DNA of 5,547 bases from Deltaproteobacteria bacterium (lineage in GTDB: Bacteria > Desulfobacterota > Dissulfuribacteria > Dissulfuribacterales > UBA3076): the NCBI GenBank assembly GCA_027004315.1, contig JALTHV010000008.1, forward strand, positions 1-5,547, written 5' to 3'. This document shows positions 1-5,514 of the stretch, piece by piece (position 1 is the first letter of the stretch; each line of letters opens with the position of its first letter). The notes beneath the pieces are model-generated. The model saw only the letters and a list, made by a program, of their open reading frames with translations, had not been told where the DNA came from and searched no databases. The translations under genes were made by a program, and so were the position numbers.

Positions 1-98
1 AAAGCTCAAAGTAAAAGATTAAAGATTAAACTCAAGTTTCGGACTTGGATTAACCTCTTGAAAATTAAGTAAAAATAGCCATGTTTGCTAAATTCTAT

Positions 99-182
99 CT
101 TTTGTTGCAGTATTAAATAAGAATATATAATGATTGGTAATAGTTTATTAATATATTATACGTTTAATATAGCAACATAAAG
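99..182. repeat. AT-rich inverted repeat inside the gene-free region
   Basis: CTTTTGTTGCAGTATTAAA (99-117) pairs with 163-182, whose reverse complement is CTTTATGTTGCTATATTAAA: one gap and about three mismatches, around a 45-nt AT-rich centre. It is nested inside the outer inverted motifs at 31-47 and 231-247, so the region is palindromic at more than one scale. It may be a relic of a small inserted element. Confidence 0.5.
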
Positions 183-262
183 CTAATCCGTGTGTTGCAT
201 AAAAAAGTCTTTAATTACAGGGTGATATATCAACTCCGAAACTTGAGATTAAAGATATGATT

Positions 263-318
263 TCTTGTCTTCTGCCTTTGAGCTTCTGCCTTTCAGCTTT
301 GAGCTTTCAGCTTTCAGC
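263..318 (-). repeat. degenerate heptamer tandem repeat
   Basis: Read on the minus strand from 318, eight consecutive 7-mers: GCTGAAA, GCTGAAA, GCTCAAA, GCTGAAA, GGCAGAA, GCTCAAA, GGCAGAA, GACAAGA. The units decay with distance from the cvpA side. 7 bp is not a multiple of 3, and no ORF uses the array. It starts about 46 bp after the cvpA stop codon. Confidence 0.8.
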
Positions 319-363
319 CAACTTTCATGTTCAGGGGTGCAAAGCACCACTTAGTATGGAAGT

Positions 364-918
364 TTAGATAGAGGTGCCATGGTGTGTCCTGCCAGGGTCT
401 ATATGAAGCCTTCTCCACTTCCACATAAAGCGACCCTTAAGCTGCATAGGCACCATTAATCCCATTACCTGGGCTACTCGGCTCAATTCTGGATAGAGGG
501 CTGATTTCCTTAGGAGAGGGCTGTCCTGTGGCAAAAAGACAGTCAATAAGAACACAATGGCGCCTGCCACGACCAGGCCCTTGACAAGCCCTACGAGAGC
601 GCCCAGGAGTCTATCAACCCAACTCAGCTTAAGGACCCTGAAGAGCCCCTGGACCAGGATTCCAGCGATCAGAAAGGCGAGATACACCAAGAGAAACAGG
701 AGGATAAAGGCGATAATTGAACACCACAGTTCGTTTTGTATCCATGGTGCAAGCCTGACTGATAGAGATGGAAACCAGTTGATAGCTGCCCAAAACCCCA
801 ATATTACTCCAAGAAGGGTAGAAACTGACCTGCTAAACCCCATCCAGAGGCTATGGACAACAATAAAAACGAATATTCCACCTAGAAGGATATCGAGCCA
901 ATTAAAGTGTAAGGGCAT
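364..918 (-). CDS. cvpA: CvpA family inner-membrane protein
   Basis: A 184-residue hydrophobic protein of the CvpA (colicin V production) family. Four membrane helices are predicted by eye at about 7-25, 29-48, 64-91 and 104-128. Family hallmarks are NWLDI (6-10) leading into helix 1, the short polar turn GFSR (27-30) between helices 1 and 2, and WVDRLLGALVGLVKG (100-114) leading into helix 4. The SPLLRKSALYPELSRVAQVM stretch (133-152) is the usual post-membrane segment. A basic, His-containing tail follows (about 161-184: KGRFMWKWRRLH, then RTHHGTSI). Family members occur very widely; in E. coli CvpA is needed for colicin V export and linked to envelope stress, but the biochemical role is unclear. 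The start at 918 has a strong ribosome binding site, GAGGT, 7 nt upstream. The gene lies 242 bp from the UPF0280 gene, with a palindromic insertion in the gap, so it may be transcribed separately. No clear terminator follows its TAA. Confidence 0.88.
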   Translation of the reverse strand: MPLHFNWLDILLGGIFVFIVVHSLWMGFSRSVSTLLGVILGFWAAINWFPSLSVRLAPWIQNELWCSIIAFILLFLLVYLAFLIAGILVQGLFRVLKLSWVDRLLGALVGLVKGLVVAGAIVFLLTVFLPQDSPLLRKSALYPELSRVAQVMGLMVPMQLKGRFMWKWRRLHIDPGRTHHGTSI

Positions 919-924
919 AATTTT

Positions 925-929
925 ACCTC
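925..929 (-). promoter_or_regulatory. ribosome binding site of cvpA
   Basis: GAGGT on the minus strand, 7 nt before the ATG at 918. It is stronger than the sites in front of gpsA and the UPF0280 gene, which suits a gene that is translated independently of its upstream neighbour. Confidence 0.75.
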
Positions 930-956
930 GACTAATTTTTAGTGCCTGATCAGCAG

Positions 957-963
957 ATCAATC
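957..963. repeat. putative target-site duplication, left copy (ATCAATC)
   Basis: ATCAATC directly abuts the left end of the 172-bp palindromic element, and an identical copy abuts its right end at 1136-1142. A chance 7-bp match at exactly these positions is unlikely, though a second GGTTACCAT at 1152-1160 blurs the right boundary slightly. Confidence 0.55.
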
Positions 964-1135
964 GTAACCGTTCACACCCCCCGGCCAGCGGTGGCCTTTT
1001 TCAGGGTTTCAGTGCGGATTAATAGGCAGAGTGCCCTGATCTTGTGCATCAAGCGATGCTCCTGAAACCCTGAAAAAGGCTAGCGCTGGCCGGGGACGTG
1101 GACGGTTGCAACAGGAGGGGATATGAACGGTTACC
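964..1135. mobile_element. MITE-like palindromic insertion between the UPF0280 gene and cvpA
   Basis: A 172-bp non-coding segment bounded by inverted ends: GTAACCGTTCA at 964-974 and its reverse complement TGAACGGTTAC at 1124-1134. The 7-bp sequence ATCAATC occurs immediately left of it (957-963) and again immediately right (1136-1142), as expected of a target-site duplication. Inside is a long inverted repeat (966-1012 against 1062-1107) around a 49-nt centre. No transposase gene is present, so movement would depend on one elsewhere. The end motif occurs a third time in degenerate form at 1099-1109 (TGGACGGTTGC), so the right end looks partly duplicated. It might instead be a REP/BIME-like palindromic repeat. 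The element family is not one I can name. Confidence 0.55.
966..1107. repeat. long imperfect inverted repeat (46-47 bp arms)
   Basis: The left arm, 966-1012, pairs with the right arm, 1062-1107. The 20 bases nearest the loop (left GGCCTTTTTCAGGGTTTCAG) match the right arm at all but the second base or so; the outer half has a few mismatches and one extra C in the left arm. Each arm also contains a near-palindrome of its own (GGCCAGCGGTGGCC at 983-996; GGCTAGCGCTGGCC at 1078-1091). The 49-nt centre holds a small hairpin, GCATC-AAGC-GATGC (1046-1059). As RNA from either strand this would fold strongly. Confidence 0.85.
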
Positions 1136-1142
1136 ATCAATC
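1136..1142. repeat. putative target-site duplication, right copy (ATCAATC)
   Basis: Identical to 957-963 and placed right after the inverted end ...GGTTACC of the element. It is the second half of the presumed duplication made on insertion. Confidence 0.55.
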
Positions 1143-1160
1143 TGAGCAACAGGTTACCAT

Positions 1161-1898
1161 TTAGGTCTTGGCCAAAGCTACCAGCTCGATCTGCCCCCAG
1201 GCCCCAAGCCTTGATCCCTTTATAATTACCCCTCCCAAGATCCCTGGGATCTTTTTTGCGAGTTCGAGCCCTGAATTTATGTCTCTCTCTGTCTTTACTA
1301 TGTTCCCTACGGCCGTTGCGGCTGCGTCTGCCAAAGATACAGATTGAGAGACTATGGTTACTGCATCTGCCTTCCCTAGGCTCCTCGAATGACCTACTCT
1401 ACCAGATGAGGTGCATATTCCAAAAGGCCTTGGTCCAGCGGCCAGGATAATGCCAATTTGCCCGCTAAGGGGTGAAGTGCCTGCCCAAATAGCCGCAGTG
1501 ATTGGCTCAAGGATCCAGAGGAATATATCTCCTCCATTTTCTACTATGACCTCACCTGAGGTAATATCCATGCACCTCTGGCCTACATGCCGGGCAATTG
1601 CCCCGGCCACTGCTGCCATTGGGCCTACACCAGCGATAGATGAGGCCTTTAACATATCCTGGACTATGGGTGGGGCAAATGGGTCATCGGGTAGAGGAGA
1701 ATAACTTACCAGGAAGTCTGGATGACTTCGAATGTAATCCTCAATAGCAACTCTGGCCTCTATGACCCAGCCTGAAACCTCTTCCTTCAGGTCACGCTCG
1801 GCCTGTACATGGAGATCAGTTTCCTGGACACGGGTCTGAAAGCCAAACAGCCCCTTTCTGGCTACAAGGGAACGGTATGTACGTTTCTCCGCACTCAT
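1161..1898 (-). CDS. UPF0280 (COG2122/DUF375) family protein, ApbE-like fold
   Basis: A 245-residue soluble protein of the UPF0280 family, distantly related to the flavin transferase ApbE. Visible family blocks: YRSLVARKGLFGF and VQETDLHVQA near the N-terminus (8-33), AGVGPMAAVAGAIA (89-102), ENGGDI (120-125), GICTSSGRVGHSRSLGKADA (160-179) and LADAAATAVGN (189-199). The last two recall the ApbE TSG and ADAxATA blocks, where Asp and Thr bind metal; here they would be Asp191 and Thr195. From memory, genetics in Methanosarcina and Desulfovibrio link family members to making homocysteine from aspartate semialdehyde and sulfide, together with COG1900/DUF39 and NIL-ferredoxin proteins. The exact reaction is unknown to me and none of those partners is in this window. 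The ATG at 1898 lies 17 bp after the gpsA stop, with only a weak purine-rich site (GGAATGGG) in front, consistent with readthrough or coupling in the gyrA-gpsA operon. The stop is TAA. Family assignment is strong; function is tentative. Confidence 0.88.
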   Translation of the reverse strand: MSAEKRTYRSLVARKGLFGFQTRVQETDLHVQAERDLKEEVSGWVIEARVAIEDYIRSHPDFLVSYSPLPDDPFAPPIVQDMLKASSIAGVGPMAAVAGAIARHVGQRCMDITSGEVIVENGGDIFLWILEPITAAIWAGTSPLSGQIGIILAAGPRPFGICTSSGRVGHSRSLGKADAVTIVSQSVSLADAAATAVGNIVKTERDINSGLELAKKIPGILGGVIIKGSRLGAWGQIELVALAKT

Positions 1899-1915
1899 AG
1901 CCCATTCCAGGGATT

Positions 1916-2953
1916 TCAGGCAAGGAGATCCCCGAGTTCCTGACGTGGTGGCCGCATAAGCAGTTCCTTGACGGCATCTTTGGGGTCATGGCCTTCATAC
2001 AGTACCCTGAAGACCTGATTCGTTATGGGCATATCGACCTTATATCTCTCAGCCATGGCATAGGCAGAACTGGAGGTATTTATCCCCTCTGCCACCATGC
2101 TCATTCCTTGGAGTATGCTCTTAATAGAGTGCCCCTGACCCAGTTTCAGGCCTACCCTGCGGTTTCGGCTTAGGTTTCCTGTACAGGTGAGTACCAGGTC
2201 TCCGAGACCTGCCAGGCCTGCAAAGGTAAGTGGATTTGCACCTAGCCTCACCCCCAGACGGGACATCTCTGCAAGGCCCCTGGTAATAAGGGCCGCCCTT
2301 GAATTGGTGCCGAACCCCATGCCATCTGATATGCCAGAGGCAATGGCTATAACGTTCTTTAATGCACCGCCCAGTTGGACACCTACGAGGTCTAAGCTGG
2401 TATATACCCTGAAGGTCCCGGTGGCAAAGAGACTCTGGAGATCCAGGCACAGTCTGTGGTCTGCGCTGGCTATTGTGACGGCAGTGGGGACTAAGGATGC
2501 CACTTCTTTAGCAAAACTGGGACCCGAAAGGGCGGCTATCCTACCCCTCAATCTCGAGGGAAGTACTTCCTCCAGGACCTCTGCCATGGTAAGCAGTGTC
2601 CTCTTTTCTATTCCCTTGGTAGCAGAGACAACGGCATGAGGGAGGTCAGGCAATTGTTCAGGATTATTCAATTGCCTTGAGACCTGTATGGCCACCTCCC
2701 TGAGGCCATGTGATGGCACTACAAAGAGGATGACCTCTCTATTCAGAACGGCCTTTGAGATATCCGAGGTAATTTTCAACTCGGCAGGTAACTCAACCCC
2801 TGGAAGATATGGCACGTTTTCCCGGCCATCACGCATTTGCCTTGCTAATTGCCGGCTCCTGGCCCAGAGTACTGTATCAATCCCTTTGCTGGCCAGGAGT
2901 ATGGCAAGGGCTGTGCCCCAACTTCCAGCACCCAGCACACCTATTCGTCTCAT
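1916..2953 (-). CDS. gpsA: NAD(P)-dependent glycerol-3-phosphate dehydrogenase
   Basis: Cytosolic enzyme reducing dihydroxyacetone phosphate to sn-glycerol-3-phosphate, the backbone precursor of phospholipids. The 345 residues are the usual family length. An N-terminal Rossmann domain opens with GAGSWGTALA (8-17), the GxGxxG dinucleotide-binding motif; ATKG at 111-114 and LSGPSFAKE at 142-150 are further conserved blocks. The C-terminal helical domain starts with GGALKN, whose Lys199 is the expected catalytic lysine, and continues through the family signature to TNSRAA (216-221). GLAGLGDLVLTCTG (246-259) and SRNRRVG (262-268) are also typical. Its ATG overlaps the gyrA TGA by 4 bp (ATGA), with GGGA in the end of gyrA as a modest ribosome binding site, so translation is probably coupled to gyrA. 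The UPF0280 gene follows after 17 bp. There is no sign of damage. Confidence 0.97.
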   Translation of the reverse strand: MRRIGVLGAGSWGTALAILLASKGIDTVLWARSRQLARQMRDGRENVPYLPGVELPAELKITSDISKAVLNREVILFVVPSHGLREVAIQVSRQLNNPEQLPDLPHAVVSATKGIEKRTLLTMAEVLEEVLPSRLRGRIAALSGPSFAKEVASLVPTAVTIASADHRLCLDLQSLFATGTFRVYTSLDLVGVQLGGALKNVIAIASGISDGMGFGTNSRAALITRGLAEMSRLGVRLGANPLTFAGLAGLGDLVLTCTGNLSRNRRVGLKLGQGHSIKSILQGMSMVAEGINTSSSAYAMAERYKVDMPITNQVFRVLYEGHDPKDAVKELLMRPPRQELGDLLA

Positions 2954-5406
2954 TCCTCATCCCGTTCAGCCAACTTTGCCACTGCTGCCAGGTAGTCTCC
3001 TTCCTGGATCTTTATCAGACGCACCCCCTGGGTGGAACGGCCAATTATGCGTACATCCTGAAGGCCTATGCGTATGATATTCCCACTGGCACCTATCAGC
3101 ATCACCTCGTCATGATCACCTACAAGGATCACTCCTACTACAGGGCCCACCTTTTCGGTGATCTTGATATTGATTATCCCCTTTCCCCCCCTGGACTGCA
3201 CGCGGTAGTCGCTTACAGGTGTACGTTTGCCATAGCCATTTTCAGTGACAGTAAACAGGGTGCTTTGGACGTCAGTAATTACTACCATGGCGACTACGTG
3301 ATCTCCTTCAGTGAGCCTGATGCCCCTTACACCTGCACTGGTACGGCCCGAGGGCCTCACATTATTTTCTGGAAAACGGATACTGTGACCGTGCTTTGTA
3401 CCAAGGAAGATATCGGCCTGTCCATCTGTTATGGCAGCCGCTATGAGTTCATCACCTTCGTGTATCGTGGCGGCAATGATACCCGCCGGTCTGGGCCTTG
3501 AAAATGCCTCGAGCGAGGTCTTCTTGACTACTCCATCCCTTGTTGCCATGACCACGAAGCGATCTGGCTCAAAGGTACGCACCGGTACTACAGCAGCAAT
3601 ATGCTCATTGGCCTTCTTGTTAAGAGGCAAGAGATTTACCAGGGCCTTGCCACAGCTCATCCTGGATGCCTGGGGGATTTCATGGACCTTTAGCCAATAG
3701 AGTCTCCCCAGATTGCTGAAGCAGAGGAAGTAGTCGTGGGTAGAGGCCACAAACAGGTCAGCAACAAAATCTTCCTGTTTTTTGGATAGCCCGGTGACGC
3801 CCTTTCCGCCCCGTCTCTGGCTGTGATACAGGCTCAGTGGGTTACGTTTGATGTAGCCACGGTGTGATAGAGTTACCACCATCTCTTCTTCCACTATAAG
3901 GTCTTCGATCCTGATTTCTTTTGGATCTCCTATGATCTCCGAGCGTCTGGGGATGGCATACTCCTCCTTGATGGCCTTGAGTTCCTCTACTATGATCTGG
4001 AGGACTAGGGCCTCACTTGTCAGGATTCTTTGATATCTCTCTATATCATTAAGGACCTGCTCGAGCTCTTTCAGGATCTTTTCGCGTTCAAGCCCGGTCA
4101 GGTGCTGGAGTTTCATGTCGAGGATTGCCTGGGCCTGGATAGGACTGAGCCCAAAATGCTCAATGAGGCCTGATTTGGCCTCTGCTGGCGTACTCGAACC
4201 TCGAATCAGGGCCACCACCTTGTCCAGGTTATCCAGCGCAATCTTGAGCCCCTTGAGTATATGTGCTCGTGCTTCTGCCTTCTTGAGTTTATATATGGTG
4301 CGTCTGTTGATTACGATCTTTCTATGCTGGAGGAAATGGGCCATAATCTCTTTGAGATTAAGGAGTTCAGGTTTTCCATTGACTATGGCAAGGAAAATTA
4401 CTCCAAAAGAACTCTCCATGGTCGTGTGTTTATAAAGATAATTGAGGACCACCTGGGCAATTCCATCTTTTTTTAGCTCTATTACGATCCTCATTCCTTC
4501 CCGGTCCGATTCATCCCGGACGGCATGGATCCCTTCGATTTTTTTATCACGTACCAGTTCGGCGATTTTTTCTACGAGCTTTGCCTTGTTTACCTGATAG
4601 GGTATCTCTGTAACTACTATATGTTCTCGTTTGCCCTTGGCCTGTTGTTCTATCATAGCCCTGGCCCGCATCTTGATAATGCCGCGTCCAGTCTCATAGG
4701 CCGAATTGATACCCTTCCTCCCACATATAAAGCCTGCTGTTGGGAAATCGGGCCCTGGAATGTATTTTGTGAGGTCTGCCACTGTTATATTTGGATTCTC
4801 TATGAGGGCAATCAGTCCATCTACTACCTCTCCGAGGTTATGGGGAGGGATATTAGTGGCCATTCCAACGGCTATCCCGGATGAACCATTAATTAACAGA
4901 TTGGGTACCTTGGATGGGAGCACTGAGGGCTCTTGGAGGGAGTTATCATAGTTAGGGACAAAATCTACGGTCTCTTTATCGATATCCGCCATAAGTTCAT
5001 GGGCCAGTTTTGTCAGGCGGATTTCGGTATAACGCATGGCCGCGGGGGAATCTCCATCGATTGAGCCAAAGTTTCCCTGGCCATCTATGAGAGGATAGCC
5101 CATGACAAAGTCCTGGGCCATCCGGACTATGGTATCATAGACCGCAGTGTCCCCATGGGGGTGATATTTACCTATGACATCGCCCACGATACGGGCTGAC
5201 TTTTTATAGGGTTTATTGTAGTCGTTTCTGAGATCCTGCATGGCATAGAGGATGCGTCTATGCACTGGTTTGAGCCCATCCCTGACATCAGGCAGGGCCC
5301 TCCCGATTATCACGCTCATGGCATAATCGAGATAGGATTTCTTGAGCTCTTCGGCAATATCGCACGACTTATCCATTCCGGAAAGTGATGTTATCTCTTC
5401 CTGCAT
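2950..5406 (-). CDS. gyrA: DNA gyrase subunit A
   Basis: Breakage-reunion subunit of DNA gyrase (A2B2 with GyrB), which uses ATP to put negative supercoils into DNA in the cytoplasm. The 818 residues match the normal length of short-tailed GyrA proteins. The N-terminal winged-helix/tower part contains the AAMRYTEIRL motif with catalytic Tyr126 after Arg125, and SGIAVGMATNIPPHN (176-190), where Ile178 is the DNA-intercalating residue. A coiled-coil region spans about 360-480. The C-terminal beta-pinwheel (about 500-810) carries the canonical GyrA box QRRGGKG at 530-536 and a degenerate repeat QSRGGKG at 737-743. The GyrA box marks it as gyrase rather than topoisomerase IV ParC. The quinolone-resistance region reads HPHGDTAVYD, with Thr87 and Asp91 at E. 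coli positions 83 and 87. The C-terminus ends in a short acidic ERDEE. The start at 5406 is supported by AGGAG 9 nt upstream. The TGA stop overlaps the gpsA start. The gene is intact. Confidence 0.98.
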   Translation of the reverse strand: MQEEITSLSGMDKSCDIAEELKKSYLDYAMSVIIGRALPDVRDGLKPVHRRILYAMQDLRNDYNKPYKKSARIVGDVIGKYHPHGDTAVYDTIVRMAQDFVMGYPLIDGQGNFGSIDGDSPAAMRYTEIRLTKLAHELMADIDKETVDFVPNYDNSLQEPSVLPSKVPNLLINGSSGIAVGMATNIPPHNLGEVVDGLIALIENPNITVADLTKYIPGPDFPTAGFICGRKGINSAYETGRGIIKMRARAMIEQQAKGKREHIVVTEIPYQVNKAKLVEKIAELVRDKKIEGIHAVRDESDREGMRIVIELKKDGIAQVVLNYLYKHTTMESSFGVIFLAIVNGKPELLNLKEIMAHFLQHRKIVINRRTIYKLKKAEARAHILKGLKIALDNLDKVVALIRGSSTPAEAKSGLIEHFGLSPIQAQAILDMKLQHLTGLEREKILKELEQVLNDIERYQRILTSEALVLQIIVEELKAIKEEYAIPRRSEIIGDPKEIRIEDLIVEEEMVVTLSHRGYIKRNPLSLYHSQRRGGKGVTGLSKKQEDFVADLFVASTHDYFLCFSNLGRLYWLKVHEIPQASRMSCGKALVNLLPLNKKANEHIAAVVPVRTFEPDRFVVMATRDGVVKKTSLEAFSRPRPAGIIAATIHEGDELIAAAITDGQADIFLGTKHGHSIRFPENNVRPSGRTSAGVRGIRLTEGDHVVAMVVITDVQSTLFTVTENGYGKRTPVSDYRVQSRGGKGIINIKITEKVGPVVGVILVGDHDEVMLIGASGNIIRIGLQDVRIIGRSTQGVRLIKIQEGDYLAAVAKLAERDEE

Positions 5407-5415
5407 TTTTGCAGA

Positions 5416-5420
5416 CTCCT
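5416..5420 (-). promoter_or_regulatory. ribosome binding site of gyrA
   Basis: AGGAG on the minus strand, followed by 9 nt to the ATG at 5406. It decides in favour of this start over the next in-frame Met (codon 11). Confidence 0.8.
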
Positions 5421-5431
5421 GATTCTTAATG

Positions 5432-5462
5432 ATTTTATCTGATATACTATAACATGATTCAA
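5432..5462 (-). promoter_or_regulatory. possible sigma70-type promoter of gyrA
   Basis: On the minus strand TTGAAT (5462-5457) is followed after 19 bp by TAAAAT (5437-5432, five of six matches to the -10 consensus), about 25 bp before the gyrA start codon. The spacing is longer than the ideal 17 bp. A second -10-like hexamer, TATAGT (5451-5446), lies between the two without a good -35. The whole stretch is AT-rich, so chance matches are likely. It is the only promoter-like sequence seen upstream of the operon within the window. Confidence 0.35.
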
Positions 5463-5498
5463 TAAATTATGTAGGATGCCTTGTAGAGTATATTAAAC

Positions 5499-5514
5499 AA
5501 TCCTGCAGAGGATT
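5499..5514. repeat. short dyad upstream of gyrA
   Basis: AATCC and GGATT flank TGCAGA, giving a 5-bp stem around a PstI-like centre. Flanking TTAAA and TTAAA-like bases extend the symmetry loosely. It lies about 95 bp before the gyrA start, upstream of the promoter-like hexamers. It could be an operator or the remains of a terminator of a gene beyond the window edge; there is no T-run to decide. Confidence 0.3.

Larger units (their letters stand above)
1..318. repeat. gene-free region with inverted heptad-repeat flanks
   Basis: No gene is visible in 1-363. A 17-bp motif at 31-47 (CTCAAGTTTCGGACTTG) recurs inverted at 231-247 with 16 of 17 bases matching. Outward of each copy is a degenerate 7-bp periodic stretch: GCTCAAA, GTAAAAG, ATTAAAG, ATTAAAC at 4-31, and GCTGAAA/GCTCAAA-type units on the opposite strand at 263-318. 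AAAGCTCAAAG (1-11) is repeated exactly in inverted form at 297-307. Between the inner motifs lies a very AT-rich core of about 180 bp with its own inverted repeat. The left flank may continue past the window edge. It resembles short tandemly repeated heptamer arrays known from other bacteria; a role in ending or insulating transcription after cvpA is possible but not shown. Confidence 0.6.

Noticed and set aside
102..131. Plus-strand TTGTTG-18 bp-TATAAT as a promoter
   Set aside because: The -10 is perfect but the -35 matches only at TTG, the stretch is extremely AT-rich, and there is no gene downstream on the plus strand; chance is the better explanation.
1..318. CRISPR array
   Set aside because: The repeats are degenerate 7-mers in direct contact, without regular unique spacers, and no cas gene is present.
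336..348. Hairpin GGTGC-AAA-GCACC after cvpA as a terminator
   Set aside because: Only a 5-bp stem with no T-run on the minus strand after it, so it does not meet the pattern of an intrinsic terminator.
557..949. 130-codon plus-strand frame opposite cvpA
   Set aside because: Arg/Thr/Pro-rich translation typical of the antisense of a hydrophobic membrane gene; cvpA on the other strand has clear family motifs and a good ribosome binding site.
946..960. CTGATCAG palindrome and TGATC-AGCA-GATCA mini-dyad in front of cvpA as an operator
   Set aside because: Very short and partly overlapping the presumed target duplication; no regulator or second copy in the window supports it.
964..1135. tRNA or known structured RNA gene
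   Set aside because: The fold is a simple long hairpin with no cloverleaf, no conserved tRNA bases, and no riboswitch core that I recognise.
2121..2450. 109-codon minus-strand frame inside gpsA
   Set aside because: Out-of-frame within the conserved gpsA coding region; no family features.
2809..3501. 230-codon open frame on the plus strand opposite the ends of gyrA and gpsA
   Set aside because: It lies wholly antisense to two well-identified genes, shows no recognisable motif, and has no convincing ribosome binding site. It is a shadow of the gyrA codon pattern.
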